Shown here in pieces: positions 1 to 9,646 of a stretch of DNA of 40,240 nt. The position numbers and the translations under genes are program-made. The notes under the pieces were generated by a model that was not told the origin of the DNA, did no database searches, and saw only the letters and a program-made list of their open reading frames with translations. Source of the stretch: Oscillospiraceae bacterium. Its GTDB lineage: Bacteria > Bacillota > Clostridia > TANB77 > CAG-508. The DNA lies in the NCBI GenBank assembly GCA_009785865.1, contig WQVL01000016.1, positions 1 through 40,240 on the forward strand, written 5' to 3'. Every line of letters starts with the position of its first letter. The first letter of the stretch is position 1.

Positions 1-1
1 A

Positions 2-67
2 GAAGAGTGGATGAACAATCTCCCTAGACCTATGTTTAAATATAAAACATCATTAGAAGTAGCATAA
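2..67 (+). CDS. C-terminal end of an IS30-like transposase (partial)
   Basis: An open frame enters from the left edge and stops at TAA 65-67. The last residues include NNLPRP and YKTSLE, which resemble the C-terminal 'NxRPRKxLxxKTP' end of IS30-family DDE transposases. The family call rests on about 21 residues only. An AT-rich stretch with ATTGCAATTT near 112-121 follows and could hold the element's terminal repeat, but the other end lies outside the window, so I cannot delimit it. Confidence 0.45.
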   Translation, partial: EEWMNNLPRPMFKYKTSLEVA

Positions 68-209
68 AAATTTAATAACATTTACATTGTTAAAAAAACG
101 GACACTTAATATTGCAATTTATATTTTATTTTGAGAAAAGTAAATAGTTTGTATTTTTACTAATATTCATATATACTATTAAAAAGTTTAGTGAGAAGGA
201 GGATGAAAC

Positions 210-398
210 ATGTCATCATTTATGGATTATTTACAAGCTGCTATTGCAGGTGCAATAGCAGGTATGGGTATTATGATGTTGCTTCCCGCAAAGAAAAAAG
301 AAGGAGAAGAACAGAAAGTAAATCCATTGGTAGTAAAAGGAATAGGACTAGTACTTACTGTAGCAGGTGGAGGATTTTTGATTTGGTTTTTTATGTAA
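210..398 (+). CDS. Small two-helix membrane protein, unknown function
   Basis: The product has 62 residues. Residues about 8-27 are a Gly/Ala-rich hydrophobic segment, followed by a charged KKKEGEEQK linker (about 28-37) and a second hydrophobic segment (about 41-61) ending FLIWFFM. ATG 210 follows AAGGAGGATG with good spacing, so this start is preferred to the overlapping frame at 191. I do not recognise a family; it loosely resembles short phage-holin or SecG-like two-helix proteins, without motif support. A strong hairpin follows, so it is probably monocistronic. Confidence 0.6.
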   Translation: MSSFMDYLQAAIAGAIAGMGIMMLLPAKKKEGEEQKVNPLVVKGIGLVLTVAGGGFLIWFFM

Positions 399-438
399 GA
401 ACCATTATTTGAAGGTGTTAAACTGCTAGAAAAAATAG

Positions 439-500
439 TATAACAAGGACATTCAATCCTACATGCATTAACCACTGTAGGATTGGATGTCCTTGTTATA
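439..500. terminator. Long bidirectional terminator hairpin
   Basis: Arms 439-463 and 476-500 are complementary over 25 positions with one G-U pair and a 12-base loop. The hairpin lies between two convergent genes (210-398 forward, 517-1056 reverse), as expected for a shared terminator. Confidence 0.75.
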
Positions 501-516
501 TAAGCTCGGTCTTATT

Positions 517-1056
517 CTAAAACAAGAGCATAGTAGGTATATATGCATTATCTGGTGGCTGCAGATAAATATCTTCTGTTGGTGCTTCAATTTGTTTTAA
601 TTCATTTACTATTACTATTGGTATTTGCCCATTGTAAGTACCTTCAGAAATTTCGCCGGTTATTTCTATCCAAGTCCCATCAGGAATATTCGAAATGTCC
701 GGGTATCTACAAAGAAATCCTAGAATAAAAATATCTGTATCTGATACAACTAAATTTCTTGCTAGAACAAATTCATCTGGAGGAAAATCGCTTTGCCTAT
801 AAACATATCCAGTAAAAGAAACATGTATTCCTAAATAGTCTTGTAAATTGTTATACACAACTCTTAATACATTAGCGTAGTTGCCTGTTGTTAAGACTTG
901 CACATCGGGCACGGGGACTTCATCTTGTACTCTAAAGCTTTCAGTAATTATTTGGTATGTAGAATAAATAAAAAACAGAGTAATAATTATGCAAAGGACC
1001 ACAAATACAACTTTAACTATATTCTTACTATCCAATTTTATATTATATACAAACAT
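517..1056 (-). CDS. Membrane-anchored DUF1980/YcgQ-like domain protein
   Basis: The product has 179 residues. Residues about 13-35 form one transmembrane anchor, followed by an extracytoplasmic domain. The stretch VSFTGYVYRQSDFPPDEFVLAR followed by GFLCRYPD matches the pattern of the DUF1980 (YcgQ, TIGR03943) domain, which usually pairs with a YcgR-type permease in metal handling. The family's paired cysteines after 'LAR' are absent (LVVSDTD instead) and no permease partner is adjacent, so a metal role is doubtful. A ribosome site, AGAAGG, precedes ATG 1056. The family call is by pattern recall only. Confidence 0.55.
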   Translation of the reverse strand: MFVYNIKLDSKNIVKVVFVVLCIIITLFFIYSTYQIITESFRVQDEVPVPDVQVLTTGNYANVLRVVYNNLQDYLGIHVSFTGYVYRQSDFPPDEFVLARNLVVSDTDIFILGFLCRYPDISNIPDGTWIEITGEISEGTYNGQIPIVIVNELKQIEAPTEDIYLQPPDNAYIPTMLLF

Positions 1057-1225
1057 AGAATTATACCTTCTTTCTAGTAAATTCTATGTTCAATTATTGC
1101 AATATATTCGGATAAATGATATATTAATTGAATGTAATTAAGATAGAGGAAGTTTGCGTTATTACATTATAAAATAAATAAGTTATGCGAACATAATAGA
1201 AAGATAATAGTGGAGGATTTATTTA

Positions 1226-3956
1226 ATGGGTATAGTAGGAAAGATTTTTGGAACGTATAGTGAAAAAGAGGTAAAAAGAGTACGGGCCTTTAGTAGAAAA
1301 GATAAATAGTTTAGAACCAGAAATATCTAAATTATCTGATAAAGAGTTAAGAGAAAAAACCATGGAGTTTAAAGAAAGAATACAAAACGGAGAAACAACT
1401 GATGACTTGTTACCAGAAGCTTTTGCTGTAGTTAGAGAAGCAGGCAAAAGGGTTCTTAGTATGAGACATTTTGATGTTCAGCTAATTGGTGGTATTATAC
1501 TTCACCAAGGTAGAATTTCTGAAATGAAAACAGGTGAGGGTAAAACTTTAGTTGCTACACTTCCTGTATATTTGAATGCGCTAACTGGTAAAGGTGTACA
1601 TGTTGTAACAGTTAACGACTATCTTGCAAAGAGGGATAGTGAATGGATGGGTAAAATATATAAGTTCTTAGGGTTGACTGTAGGTCTTGCAATAGCAGGA
1701 ATGGATCAAAATAAGAAGCAAGAAGCATACAATTGTGATATTACATACGGTACAAATAATGAGTATGGTTTTGATTATCTAAGAGATAATATGGTTCAAT
1801 ATAAAGATCAAATGGCACAAAGAGACTTACACTATGCAATAGTTGACGAGATTGATAGTATTTTAATAGACGAGGCGCGTACACCTTTGATTATTTCAGG
1901 TGCAGCGGCAGAGTCTTCTATACTATATAAACAAGCAAATGATTTTGTTAAAAAACTAAAAGCCAAAATTTTAGTAGAAGAAGATGTTAAAGATACAAAT
2001 CAAGCAGAAGATAATGAAAATTATGACTATATAGTAGATTTAAAAGCTAAATCTGCATCTATTACAGGTAAAGGAACAAAGAAGGCAGAAGAGTTTTTTA
2101 GAGTTGAGAATCTAAACGATTTAGATAATTCTCAGTTAGTTCATCATATTAATCAAGGTTTACGAGCTCATGGAATTATGAAAAAAGATATAGACTATAT
2201 CGTAAAAGATGGAGAAGTATTAATCGTAGATGAATTTACAGGAAGGATTATGCACGGAAGAAGATATAATAATGGATTACATCAAGCTATAGAGGCAAAA
2301 GAAGGTGTAAAGGTAGCAAATGAGTCTAAAACGCTAGCTACTATTACATTCCAAAATTACTTTAGAATGTATGATAAACTTGCGGGAATGACAGGTACAG
2401 CGATGACAGAGGAAAACGAGTTTAGAGAAATCTATAACTTAGACGTAATATCAATTCCGACAAATAAGCCAATGCTAAGACAAGATAACAATGATGTTAT
2501 ATATAAGAATGAAGCTGCAAAGTATAAAGCGATGACAAAAGATATAAAAGAGAGTTATGAAAAAGGTCAACCTGTTTTGGTTGGTACAGTTTCTATTGAG
2601 AAATCAGAAAAGATAAGCACTTTACTAAAAAGAGAAGGTATTAAGCATGAAGTTTTAAATGCTAAACATCATGATAAAGAGGCTGAAATTGTTGCTCAGG
2701 CAGGTAAATTCGGTTCAGTTACAATTGCTACTAACATGGCTGGTCGTGGTACTGACATTGTTTTAGGTGGTAATAGTGAATTTCTAGCTAAAAGAGAAAT
2801 GAAGAAACATGGATTTACTGATGAGTTAATAGAGCAATCAACTGCTCATAACGAAACAGATGATGAGCAAATATTAAATTCTAGAAAAACCTTCAAAGAA
2901 TATGAAGAAAGATATAGTAAAGAAATAAAAGAAGAGAAGGAAAAAGTTTTAGAAGCAGGTGGACTTAAAATAATTGGTACTGAAAGACATGAGTCTAGAA
3001 GGATTGATAACCAGCTGCGTGGGCGTAGTGGACGTCAAGGTGATCCTGGCGAATCTAGATTCTATATCTCGTTAGATGATGACTTAATGAAAATATTTGG
3101 TGGAGATATGGTAACCAATGTATATAATTCACTTGGTGCAGATGAGGATATGCCGCTACAATTGGGATTGCTTTCAAAAGCTGTGGAAAGTGCTCAAAGA
3201 AAAGTTGAAGGGAAACACTTTGGCTCTAGAAAGCATGTACTTAAGTATGATGATGTTATGAATATGCAAAGAGAAATTATATACAAACAAAGAAGGCAAG
3301 TGCTTGATGGAGAAGATTTAAAAGAAAAAGTAATTCATATGATAGAAGTGGCTTGTGATGAAATAATCCATACATATGCAGGTGACGAAAACAAAGAGGG
3401 ATTAGCTCTAGATGCAAAGAAAATACTGGCAGTTGAAAATGTTGATTTCAGTAGCAGAAACTGGGAAGATAAATTAAAGGAAACAGCTTTAGATAACTAT
3501 GCTAAAAAAGAAGAAGAGCTTGGTCAAGATGTTAGAGAGATAGAAAGAGTAGTAATGCTTAAAGTAGTTGATCAAAAGTGGATGGATCATATTGATGCTA
3601 TGGATGAACTAAAAGATGGAATAGGATTAAGAGCATATGCTCAAAAAGATCCAGTTGTACAATATCGTATAGAAGGATTTGAAATGTTTGATGAAATGGT
3701 TCACGCCATTAGATTAGATGTTGTAAAGCTATTGTTGCATATAAATAGAGTACAGAACCTGGAAAGAAGAGGGACTGTAAAGATAACCAAACAACAGCAC
3801 GAAGGCGTTTTAAATAAAGGTTTTGAAATGGATGGTGGACCTAAAGCGAATAAACCACCTGTAGCTGCACCTGTGACAAATAATGAACCAAGAGTAGGAA
3901 GAAATGAACCTTGTACATGTGGGAGTGGGAAGAAGTTTAAGCAGTGTTGCGGATAA
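1226..3956 (+). CDS. secA: SecA preprotein translocase ATPase, read through a +1 CGGG site
   Basis: SecA is the ATPase motor that drives unfolded proteins through SecYEG. The reading frame begins at ATG 1226 behind TGGAGG and encodes [19 protein letters not shown]. It reaches CGG 1283-1285 and must gain one base to continue as [16 protein letters not shown] and join the long frame. With CGGG read as a single residue the protein has 909 residues, normal for SecA. Visible motifs are GEGKT (Walker A, about residue 105), the [21 protein letters not shown]-type box, [10 protein letters not shown], the [14 protein letters not shown] arginine-finger motif, and a C-terminal zinc tail [13 protein letters not shown] that binds SecB or ribosomes. 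Without the shift, translation stops about 28 codons in; starting at ATG 1362 would lose the conserved N-terminus. Confidence 0.95.
1283..1286 (+). other. CGGG +1 frameshift / four-base codon in secA
   Basis: The zero frame ...AGA GTA CGG ends and the conserved SecA frame resumes at CCT 1287. One base is surplus, within C-GGG. Gly (GGG) or Arg (CGG) would both fit this variable position. Confidence 0.85.
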
Positions 3957-4021
3957 TGGTGATATATCAAGGGTTTCGGGCGCGCTGAAATAGAAACAAT
4001 TTATGAGGAGAATTTTGTATT

Positions 4022-4513
4022 ATGAATGATTGTGAAAAAAAGGTCAGCAATGTTAAAGGCAATTTGTTTGCCATTGTGGGAATGATGTTAGCTATTGCTA
4101 TTCAAGTGTTTTATTTTGGATTTCTTAAGTTCAATAATTTTGCAGATGGAATTATTGCAGGAATAGTAGTAGGTGTATGTATTGTTTTAGGATTTAAAAT
4201 AGGTAAAGGAGCACCTAAAGAAGCCTATCCAATTTTTCTTATAGTTATTTCAATCATTGCAGTAATTTTGGGATTCTTATTTGGTGTATCTCTTTCGATA
4301 TATAACTATGGTATAGATTCGCTGACATATGGAGAAGCGATGTCTATTTTTATTGATGTAATTACATTTAATGAAATTGAAGGGACTACATTTACTGTAA
4401 CTGGACTCTTTATTGATATTTGTATTGCAGTTGGTATTGCCATTGTAGCTGTTAAAGGATTTGCTATACTTGATAGTTCAGACTCTAGTGCGAAGAAGAG
4501 AGAAGCTGAGTAA
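4022..4513 (+). CDS. Polytopic membrane protein, unknown
   Basis: The product has 163 residues and about four hydrophobic segments (roughly 15-34, 41-60, 69-92 and 123-150), with a charged C-terminus SSAKKREAE. ATG 4022 follows GAGGAG. It lies 65 bases after secA with no clear terminator between them, so it may be co-transcribed, but nothing in the sequence links it to export. I do not recognise a family. Confidence 0.6.
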   Translation: MNDCEKKVSNVKGNLFAIVGMMLAIAIQVFYFGFLKFNNFADGIIAGIVVGVCIVLGFKIGKGAPKEAYPIFLIVISIIAVILGFLFGVSLSIYNYGIDSLTYGEAMSIFIDVITFNEIEGTTFTVTGLFIDICIAVGIAIVAVKGFAILDSSDSSAKKREAE

Positions 4514-4656
4514 AATATAAACTATAATGTAAGTGATAAATTACAATTTGTGAAAACAACTTAAAATAGATTGCGTTTATGTATAAAGTTTGTTAAAATA
4601 TTTTTAGTGGGGGGCTATTTATTAGTCCTTCATTATTTTTTTCTAGGAGGCAAAAT

Positions 4657-5544
4657 ATGAGCAATGAATTAGTAAGTATAGGATATGAAAATATAAAAGA
4701 CTTGATATATACAATTCGAGGCAAACAAGTAATGTTTGATAGTGACGTTGCAAGATTATATGAATATGAGACTAAACGTGTTAATGAAAAAGTTAAAAGG
4801 AACATCAAACGATTTCCAGAAGATTTTTGTTTTCAATTAACTGAAGAAGAATTTGAATCTTCAAGGTCGCAAATTGCGACCTTGAACAAACCTAGTAGGG
4901 GACAAAATCTTAAGTATTTACCATATGTTTTTACAGAACAAGGAATTTCAATGTTATCTCCATTATTAAATAGTGAAATTGCTATACAAGTTAGTATTAA
5001 TATTATGCGTGCATTTGTAGAAATGAGAAAGTTTATAATGTCTAATGCGCCAATATTAGAAAGGCTAACAAATGTTGAGTATAAACTTTTAGAGCATGAT
5101 AAAAATTTTGATAAATTATTTAATGAGTTACAAAAAGATGAGAACTTTAAACAGAAAATATTTTTCGAAGGACAGATATATGATGCATATAGCTTAATTA
5201 TAAATATTGTTAGAAAGGCAGAGAAGAAAATAGTAATTATCGACAACTATGTTGACGACAGCGTATTAAATATGCTCACAAAGAGGAATGAAGACGTAGA
5301 AGTGGTAATTCTAACGTCTGAAAAAAGCAATATATCTAAACTAGATGTGCAAAAGTTCAATAAAGAATATCCTGTATTGAAGGTTGCAAAAAGTAATAAG
5401 TTTCATGATCGATTTATTATAATAGATAGTGAAGAATTGTATCACTGTGGTGCGTCAATAAAAGATTTGGGTAAGAAGTGCTTTGCTATCAATAAAATTG
5501 TAGATAATAATATAATTGATAAAATAATGAGGTGTTGTATTTAA
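4657..5544 (+). CDS. ORF6N-domain protein with a C-terminal PLD-like region
   Basis: Residues about 8-95 (YTIRGKQVMFDSDVARLYE, KRNIKRFPEDFCFQLT, YVFTEQGISML) are a clear ORF6N domain, a probable DNA-binding module common in phage antirepressors and mobile bacterial genes. A coiled-coil-like linker follows. The C-terminal part (about 165-290) contains KIVIIDNYVDD and HDRFIIID, resembling one half of a phospholipase D-like fold with its HxRxxxxD motif. It has its own ribosome site (TAGGAGG) before ATG 4657. Relatives are widespread in gut bacteria and often tied to mobile elements or defence. Whether it cuts nucleic acid is not shown. Confidence 0.8.
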   Translation: MSNELVSIGYENIKDLIYTIRGKQVMFDSDVARLYEYETKRVNEKVKRNIKRFPEDFCFQLTEEEFESSRSQIATLNKPSRGQNLKYLPYVFTEQGISMLSPLLNSEIAIQVSINIMRAFVEMRKFIMSNAPILERLTNVEYKLLEHDKNFDKLFNELQKDENFKQKIFFEGQIYDAYSLIINIVRKAEKKIVIIDNYVDDSVLNMLTKRNEDVEVVILTSEKSNISKLDVQKFNKEYPVLKVAKSNKFHDRFIIIDSEELYHCGASIKDLGKKCFAINKIVDNNIIDKIMRCCI

Positions 5545-5605
5545 AATAAGAATAAAGTATAATTACTTTAGTAAATGAAAGCTAATATAGTATAGAGGTG
5601 GTAAA

Positions 5606-6424
5606 ATGAAAGATGCTGCTAAAGCAGAATATAAGAAAAAACTATTAATTATTATACTAATTGTTATTGGCTTAGGAATTGTATTTGGTCCTGCTATTGT
5701 TGTGTTGCGTAATAACGCTGCCAGAATTAGATATATTGAAACAAAGATTTTGAACTATTTATCGCATACACATAATTCAGAGTTTAGAGATTTAACAATG
5801 CTAGAAAGAAGGAACTGTAGAAATGATATTAACTGTGTTGAAGGTATTCAGATAGGTTTTACAAGAATTCGTGGATGTTATATGTATTGGTATAGCGTCT
5901 ATTCAGAAGAATCAGACATTAATTTTTTTGTTGTTTATCATAATTATACCAATGATCCTGAATTGCTTGAACAAAGAGGTGCGTTTTCCAGACATAATAT
6001 AGACCCTGTTTTTCAGGATTCATATATACTATTTAAAGAGATGAGAGACAGTGCTCCTAAAATAAAAAGTTATTTAAAAGATAATATTCCTGAGCAAATT
6101 ATAGAAACTGATTTTGTGCTTCCTAGCGATCATAGAGCTTTATACGGAGTAGTAAATGTAAACGTTAATGCTAATTTAAGAGAAATTTTAGATGATGAAT
6201 ATATTGAATTGATGTATAGTTTAAATAGCTATATTTGGAACTTAAGACCTGGTGTGGAAAGTGGACGAGCACCTGGATTTGCATCACTTACCCTTAGAAC
6301 TCATATAAACTATAATGATGGCTATATTATAATACTTGGAGCTAGTTCCCAGGTCAGCATAATAAATCAACTAGGTGTGAGGAGCCAGTTATCAAATTAT
6401 TTACAAATGAATGAACGGAGATAG
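5606..6424 (+). CDS. Membrane-anchored extracytoplasmic protein, unknown; ambiguous CGG at the end
   Basis: The product has 272 residues. A Lys-rich N-terminus leads into one transmembrane helix (about 13-33), followed by a soluble exported region without recognised motifs. RBS GAGGTGG precedes ATG 5606. An in-frame CGG at 6416-6418 lies two codons before stop TAG 6422-6424. If CGGA is read as four bases, as elsewhere here, the protein instead ends EGDSDAQYN at TGA 6441-6443 and overlaps the next gene by 17 bases. The zero-frame end gives tidier spacing to ATG 6427, so I leave this open. Confidence 0.65.
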   Translation: MKDAAKAEYKKKLLIIILIVIGLGIVFGPAIVVLRNNAARIRYIETKILNYLSHTHNSEFRDLTMLERRNCRNDINCVEGIQIGFTRIRGCYMYWYSVYSEESDINFFVVYHNYTNDPELLEQRGAFSRHNIDPVFQDSYILFKEMRDSAPKIKSYLKDNIPEQIIETDFVLPSDHRALYGVVNVNVNANLREILDDEYIELMYSLNSYIWNLRPGVESGRAPGFASLTLRTHINYNDGYIIILGASSQVSIINQLGVRSQLSNYLQMNERR

Positions 6425-6426
6425 TG

Positions 6427-7152
6427 ATGCCCAGTACAATTGATTTATGGATTTTTTCGATTTCCACTTATGCAATTATGATTTTAATTGCTTTTGTAAT
6501 TAGTTTAATGGTTTTGCTTAAAACAAGTGGAAAGTTAAAAAAGATAGACATACTATGTTCATATTCATACAGTATTCTTGGGTTTATTGTAGGAGCAAAG
6601 ATTCTATCTTTCTTAGATAATAATATGGAAGGCAATGTTTTAAATAGTGGGTATGCTTTTGTTGGCGGTGTGATCGGAAGCGTTTTAGCAATAGCTATAT
6701 ATTCTAAACAATTTAATATTAAGCTTAAAGAATTGCTATCCAATTATATTGTGATTTATCCATTAATCTATTCCATCGGCAAAATTGGTTGTTTATTAGG
6801 AAATTGTTGCTTTGGAAAACAGCATAATGGATTATTTTATATTAGGCAAGAAATTGACGAAAATATTGTAAATGTTTTTCCTATACAAATTGTTGAAACG
6901 GTGATAATGTTTATTCTGTTTGTGATTCTATTAAGGTATAAGAGTAGAAATAATAGTGAACTCAAACTTATTTCTGTTTTTTTAATAGGATTTGGCTTAT
7001 TTAGGTTTATAATTGACTATTTTAGATATTTAAGAAATACAATTTTCATGAACTTAACACTTTCACAGATGCTTTGCATTCTATTTGTTTTAATGGGGAT
7101 CTATTTGATTACCTTCAATGGTAATTCAAAAAAGATAGTAAGGAATCAATAG
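6427..7152 (+). CDS. Lgt-like (prolipoprotein diacylglyceryl transferase family) membrane protein
   Basis: This is a multi-spanning protein of about 241 residues. It contains GYAFVGGVIGSVLAI, then SIGKIGCLLGNCCFGK (about 116-131), then FPIQIVETVIMF and FRFIIDYFRYLR. This order and the GxxGCxxxxCCxG motif match the Lgt superfamily, especially the shorter, divergent members common in Firmicutes, rather than canonical Lgt, whose signature is HGGL...RxGNFxNxE. It may transfer a lipid moiety or be a diverged paralog; its substrate is unknown. ATG 6427 is chosen over GTG 6424. It overlaps or abuts the upstream anchored protein, suggesting joint expression. Confidence 0.65.
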   Translation: MPSTIDLWIFSISTYAIMILIAFVISLMVLLKTSGKLKKIDILCSYSYSILGFIVGAKILSFLDNNMEGNVLNSGYAFVGGVIGSVLAIAIYSKQFNIKLKELLSNYIVIYPLIYSIGKIGCLLGNCCFGKQHNGLFYIRQEIDENIVNVFPIQIVETVIMFILFVILLRYKSRNNSELKLISVFLIGFGLFRFIIDYFRYLRNTIFMNLTLSQMLCILFVLMGIYLITFNGNSKKIVRNQ

Positions 7153-7180
7153 TAATGATTTTCCTCTCACTCTAATGAAT

Positions 7181-7633
7181 TCAGTCAGATTTATTAAACA
7201 ACTTTTGTAATCTCTTTAATATGGTTGTAATAAGGTTAGTTTTTTTATACCCTATCATACTTGCTTTTTCTTTTGCGGGAGATTCAAAATCATTTTTATT
7301 TTCAAACAAGTCTTCTTGATTATATTTCTCTCTAAGTTCTTCTTGATGCTTCTTTTCATTACCGTCTAATGTTTTTTCTAATTCTTTTTTTTCTTCTTCA
7401 GAGCACCAGTAATTTAAATACAATGTCGTCAACATAAGTTCGGTGGAGGGTAAAAGATTGTGTTCTTTTAATTTCTTTGTTTCATCAATTCGAAGATCTG
7501 TAGTGACATCCCCTGCAACTTCCTTTAGGAATTGTTGCATTTTATCTGGTATTTTGTTTACTAATTCTGGATCAAAATAGGTTAATATTAAATTTACTTC
7601 ATAAGCAGCTTTCGCATATTCTAATTCATCCAT
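7181..7633 (-). CDS. Small acidic protein paired with the HELGH protein, unknown
   Basis: The product has about 150 residues, starting MDELEYAKAAYEVNL. ATG 7633 is preferred over GTG 7645 because GAGGGG lies just upstream at proper spacing. It is rich in Glu and Lys with a likely helical central part (EEEKKELEKTLDGNEKKHQEE, within about 87-110) and a basic C-terminus (ILKRLQKLFNK). No signal peptide or transmembrane segment is visible. It begins a few bases after the stop of the upstream metalloprotease-like gene, so the two form an operon. I do not recognise a family. Confidence 0.55.
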   Translation of the reverse strand: MDELEYAKAAYEVNLILTYFDPELVNKIPDKMQQFLKEVAGDVTTDLRIDETKKLKEHNLLPSTELMLTTLYLNYWCSEEEKKELEKTLDGNEKKHQEELREKYNQEDLFENKNDFESPAKEKASMIGYKKTNLITTILKRLQKLFNKSD

Positions 7634-7644
7634 AATACCCCTCA

Positions 7645-9036
7645 CTATAATTCTTCTCGATCTGACTTTGTATCCGGTTCTTTCTTGAAGAAATTCACTA
7701 TTTTTTGCTTTGTTGTACGCATAAAATTTTTAACCTCAGAAGCTATTTGCATAACAGCAATATCATTGGCATCTTGCACTGTGTAGTCATAGACTGGGAG
7801 AGTACGTCTTTCTTCACTACCATAATCCCTATATGCTCTTTTATTTAGTGAGGTTAGCTCACTAAATCCGTGAGGATGCTTTAGTAATGTCTGGAATCCT
7901 TCGTGTGTTACCATTGCATCAGCTATTAATGGTTTGAATTCATGATAAAATGATTCGAAAATCGGAAAAAAGTCTTCATAATACGTATCTCCTGAAGTTC
8001 TTGAGAAGCCAGGCTTATCCAATAAATATGTTCCATTGGACTGTAAGTTTATAAGAACTTCTTGCGACAACCTGTGATGTAGAATCTCATCGGCGATTGT
8101 AAAATCTCCGATATTACGCCATGTTTTATCGAAATATTCATAATGATCAAGTCCTGTTTTGAGCTTTAGTACTCCGGCAGTGTCTTCTAAAGTTTCTTGG
8201 CATAAACAATGTCCAAGCTCGTGTATTAAATTCATGTCTTTAATTTCTGCACCCATTGTTGATGGTGGAAAACATGCTGCTCGAATAAGGTAGTTTTCTC
8301 CATTTATAGATATTAGAAGAGCGTGTGCTGAAGGATCTTCTCTATATTTGGAAAGTTTTTCATAAGCTTGATCAATTTCATATAAATCCACATCTGAAAA
8401 ATCCTCTTTCTTAAGATTGTGTGTTTTACATATATGTTCAATAAATCTTTCCTTATTTGCTTGATCATATGATTCGAAATGCTGCTTACACTTTTGTTCG
8501 AATTGAGAATAATAGGCATTTCTATTCATTGCAATATTGTTGGCTTCTTCAATGGTCGGCATTGCTTTTCTTACATCGTCGTTATTTATGTAGGTGTTAT
8601 AGTCCTTTCCTAACTTAAATCCCATTTTACGAAAAACTTTTCTTCTTGCCTCTTTAATTGCTGCTTGCTCAATCTCGCTTCCCTCTAAAAGAATTTTTTC
8701 TGTATCTGATGTGAAGAGATCTATCTCATTTTCACCTTCTATAATAGTATAGGTATTTAAAAAAGTATAGTTATTTAAAAAATTTAATAAGCAGGTCTTC
8801 CCGCTGTTCTGTAAATAATTGCGAGCATATTCTAAAAATTCCCATGTTGTTCTAGTCATTATTGCATGAAAATCTAGAAACATGTCTTCTGGACGAGTGA
8901 GCGTATCTATATATACTGAATCCAATCTTTCTATGAATGTTTCCCTATGTTTTTCTCCATATACTGCAACAAAAGCCTCTATTATTTGCGGCTTATCTTC
9001 ATCAATATTTATAGTATAGTTGCTAACTGTTGCCAT
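7645..9036 (-). CDS. Cytosolic HELGH zinc-metalloprotease-like protein
   Basis: The product has about 463 residues. ATG 9036 (MATVSNYTINIDEDKPQ) follows AAAGGAG and is chosen over the in-frame ATG 9066. Around residue 280 the sequence MNLIHELGHCL contains HELGH, the zinc-binding signature of HExxH metalloproteases. The later stretch NIGDFTIADEILHHR offers acidic candidates for a third ligand. There is no signal peptide or transmembrane segment, and the C-terminus is basic (KQKIVNFFKKEPDTK), so it is probably cytosolic or exported by an unusual route. It pairs with the downstream small protein. Catalytic activity is inferred from one motif only. Confidence 0.6.
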   Translation of the reverse strand: MATVSNYTINIDEDKPQIIEAFVAVYGEKHRETFIERLDSVYIDTLTRPEDMFLDFHAIMTRTTWEFLEYARNYLQNSGKTCLLNFLNNYTFLNTYTIIEGENEIDLFTSDTEKILLEGSEIEQAAIKEARRKVFRKMGFKLGKDYNTYINNDDVRKAMPTIEEANNIAMNRNAYYSQFEQKCKQHFESYDQANKERFIEHICKTHNLKKEDFSDVDLYEIDQAYEKLSKYREDPSAHALLISINGENYLIRAACFPPSTMGAEIKDMNLIHELGHCLCQETLEDTAGVLKLKTGLDHYEYFDKTWRNIGDFTIADEILHHRLSQEVLINLQSNGTYLLDKPGFSRTSGDTYYEDFFPIFESFYHEFKPLIADAMVTHEGFQTLLKHPHGFSELTSLNKRAYRDYGSEERRTLPVYDYTVQDANDIAVMQIASEVKNFMRTTKQKIVNFFKKEPDTKSDREEL

Positions 9037-9165
9037 AATATAAACTCCTTTGTTGTGGGGATACATTCTTTTTGCTCAACTGAATTCTATATCTTAAGTT
9101 TCAAAGTGTCAAGGGAGGAAATTAGATATAAGAGTGAGTAATTACAAAAAAGATTACAATGATAA

Positions 9166-9223
9166 AAGCATGTTAAAAGCCCCTCTCAATAATGAAAAAT
9201 TGATTGGGGCTTTTAACATGCTT
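9166..9223 (-). terminator. Terminator of the 9222-9587 gene
   Basis: Arms 9166-9183 and 9206-9223 are perfectly complementary over 18 bases. The proximal arm overlaps the stop codon of the reverse-strand gene. This placement supports the zero-frame stop of that gene. Confidence 0.75.
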
Positions 9224-9587
9224 ATTCGGCTTTCTCCCGTATTAGGAGATATGCCTGTCTGTAATCGGGAAGGATGTGGGTGAATGAAATAATAGGTGAT
9301 TCCATTCCTGTAAGAATACAGTATCCTTCTCTTGCGATTGGGGCAAGCACTCCGCCGGGTGTGAAATAAACTGTTTCTTTGGGAACGAACACGTCGCCTT
9401 CATAGTGTTCTTCCCACCCAAGCATGGTGCCATCGCCTTTGTGATCCTTTTTGTGAGGGTTGTTATATATGTGCATATAATTACCCTTATCAAAAATAAA
9501 CAGACCATACTTAGCGGCTTCGCCCATACTTTCTATAACGTCGAATGGGCATTTGTCTTGACCTACCAAAATCCTTTCAAGTTGCAT
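9222..9587 (-). CDS. Uncharacterised single-gene unit, foreign-looking (1)
   Basis: The product is a soluble protein of 121 residues, MQLERILVGQDKCPFDVIESMGE..., with DVFVPKETVYFTPGGVLAP and a C-terminus YLLIREKAE. No family is recognised. The ATG follows AAGGAGG, with its own promoter and an 18-bp terminator. Base composition is higher in GC than its neighbours (for example CCGCCGGG, GCGGCTTCGCC). It carries one in-frame CGG (reverse strand, starting at 9239), four codons before the stop. Shifting there would read through the terminator hairpin, so the triplet reading is preferred. It resembles the units at 15967, 27425 and 39185 in layout, not in sequence. Confidence 0.65.
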   Translation of the reverse strand: MQLERILVGQDKCPFDVIESMGEAAKYGLFIFDKGNYMHIYNNPHKKDHKGDGTMLGWEEHYEGDVFVPKETVYFTPGGVLAPIAREGYCILTGMESPIISFTHILPDYRQAYLLIREKAE

Positions 9588-9646
9588 AAATTTTCCTCCT
9601 TGGGCTTAATAAAATTTGGTTAGGTTACATAAATAGATATAACTAT

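Noticed and set aside
1362-1364. SecA starting at ATG 1362
   Set aside because: This would remove the conserved N-terminal helix, and a good ribosome site and matching SecA N-terminus lie at 1226.
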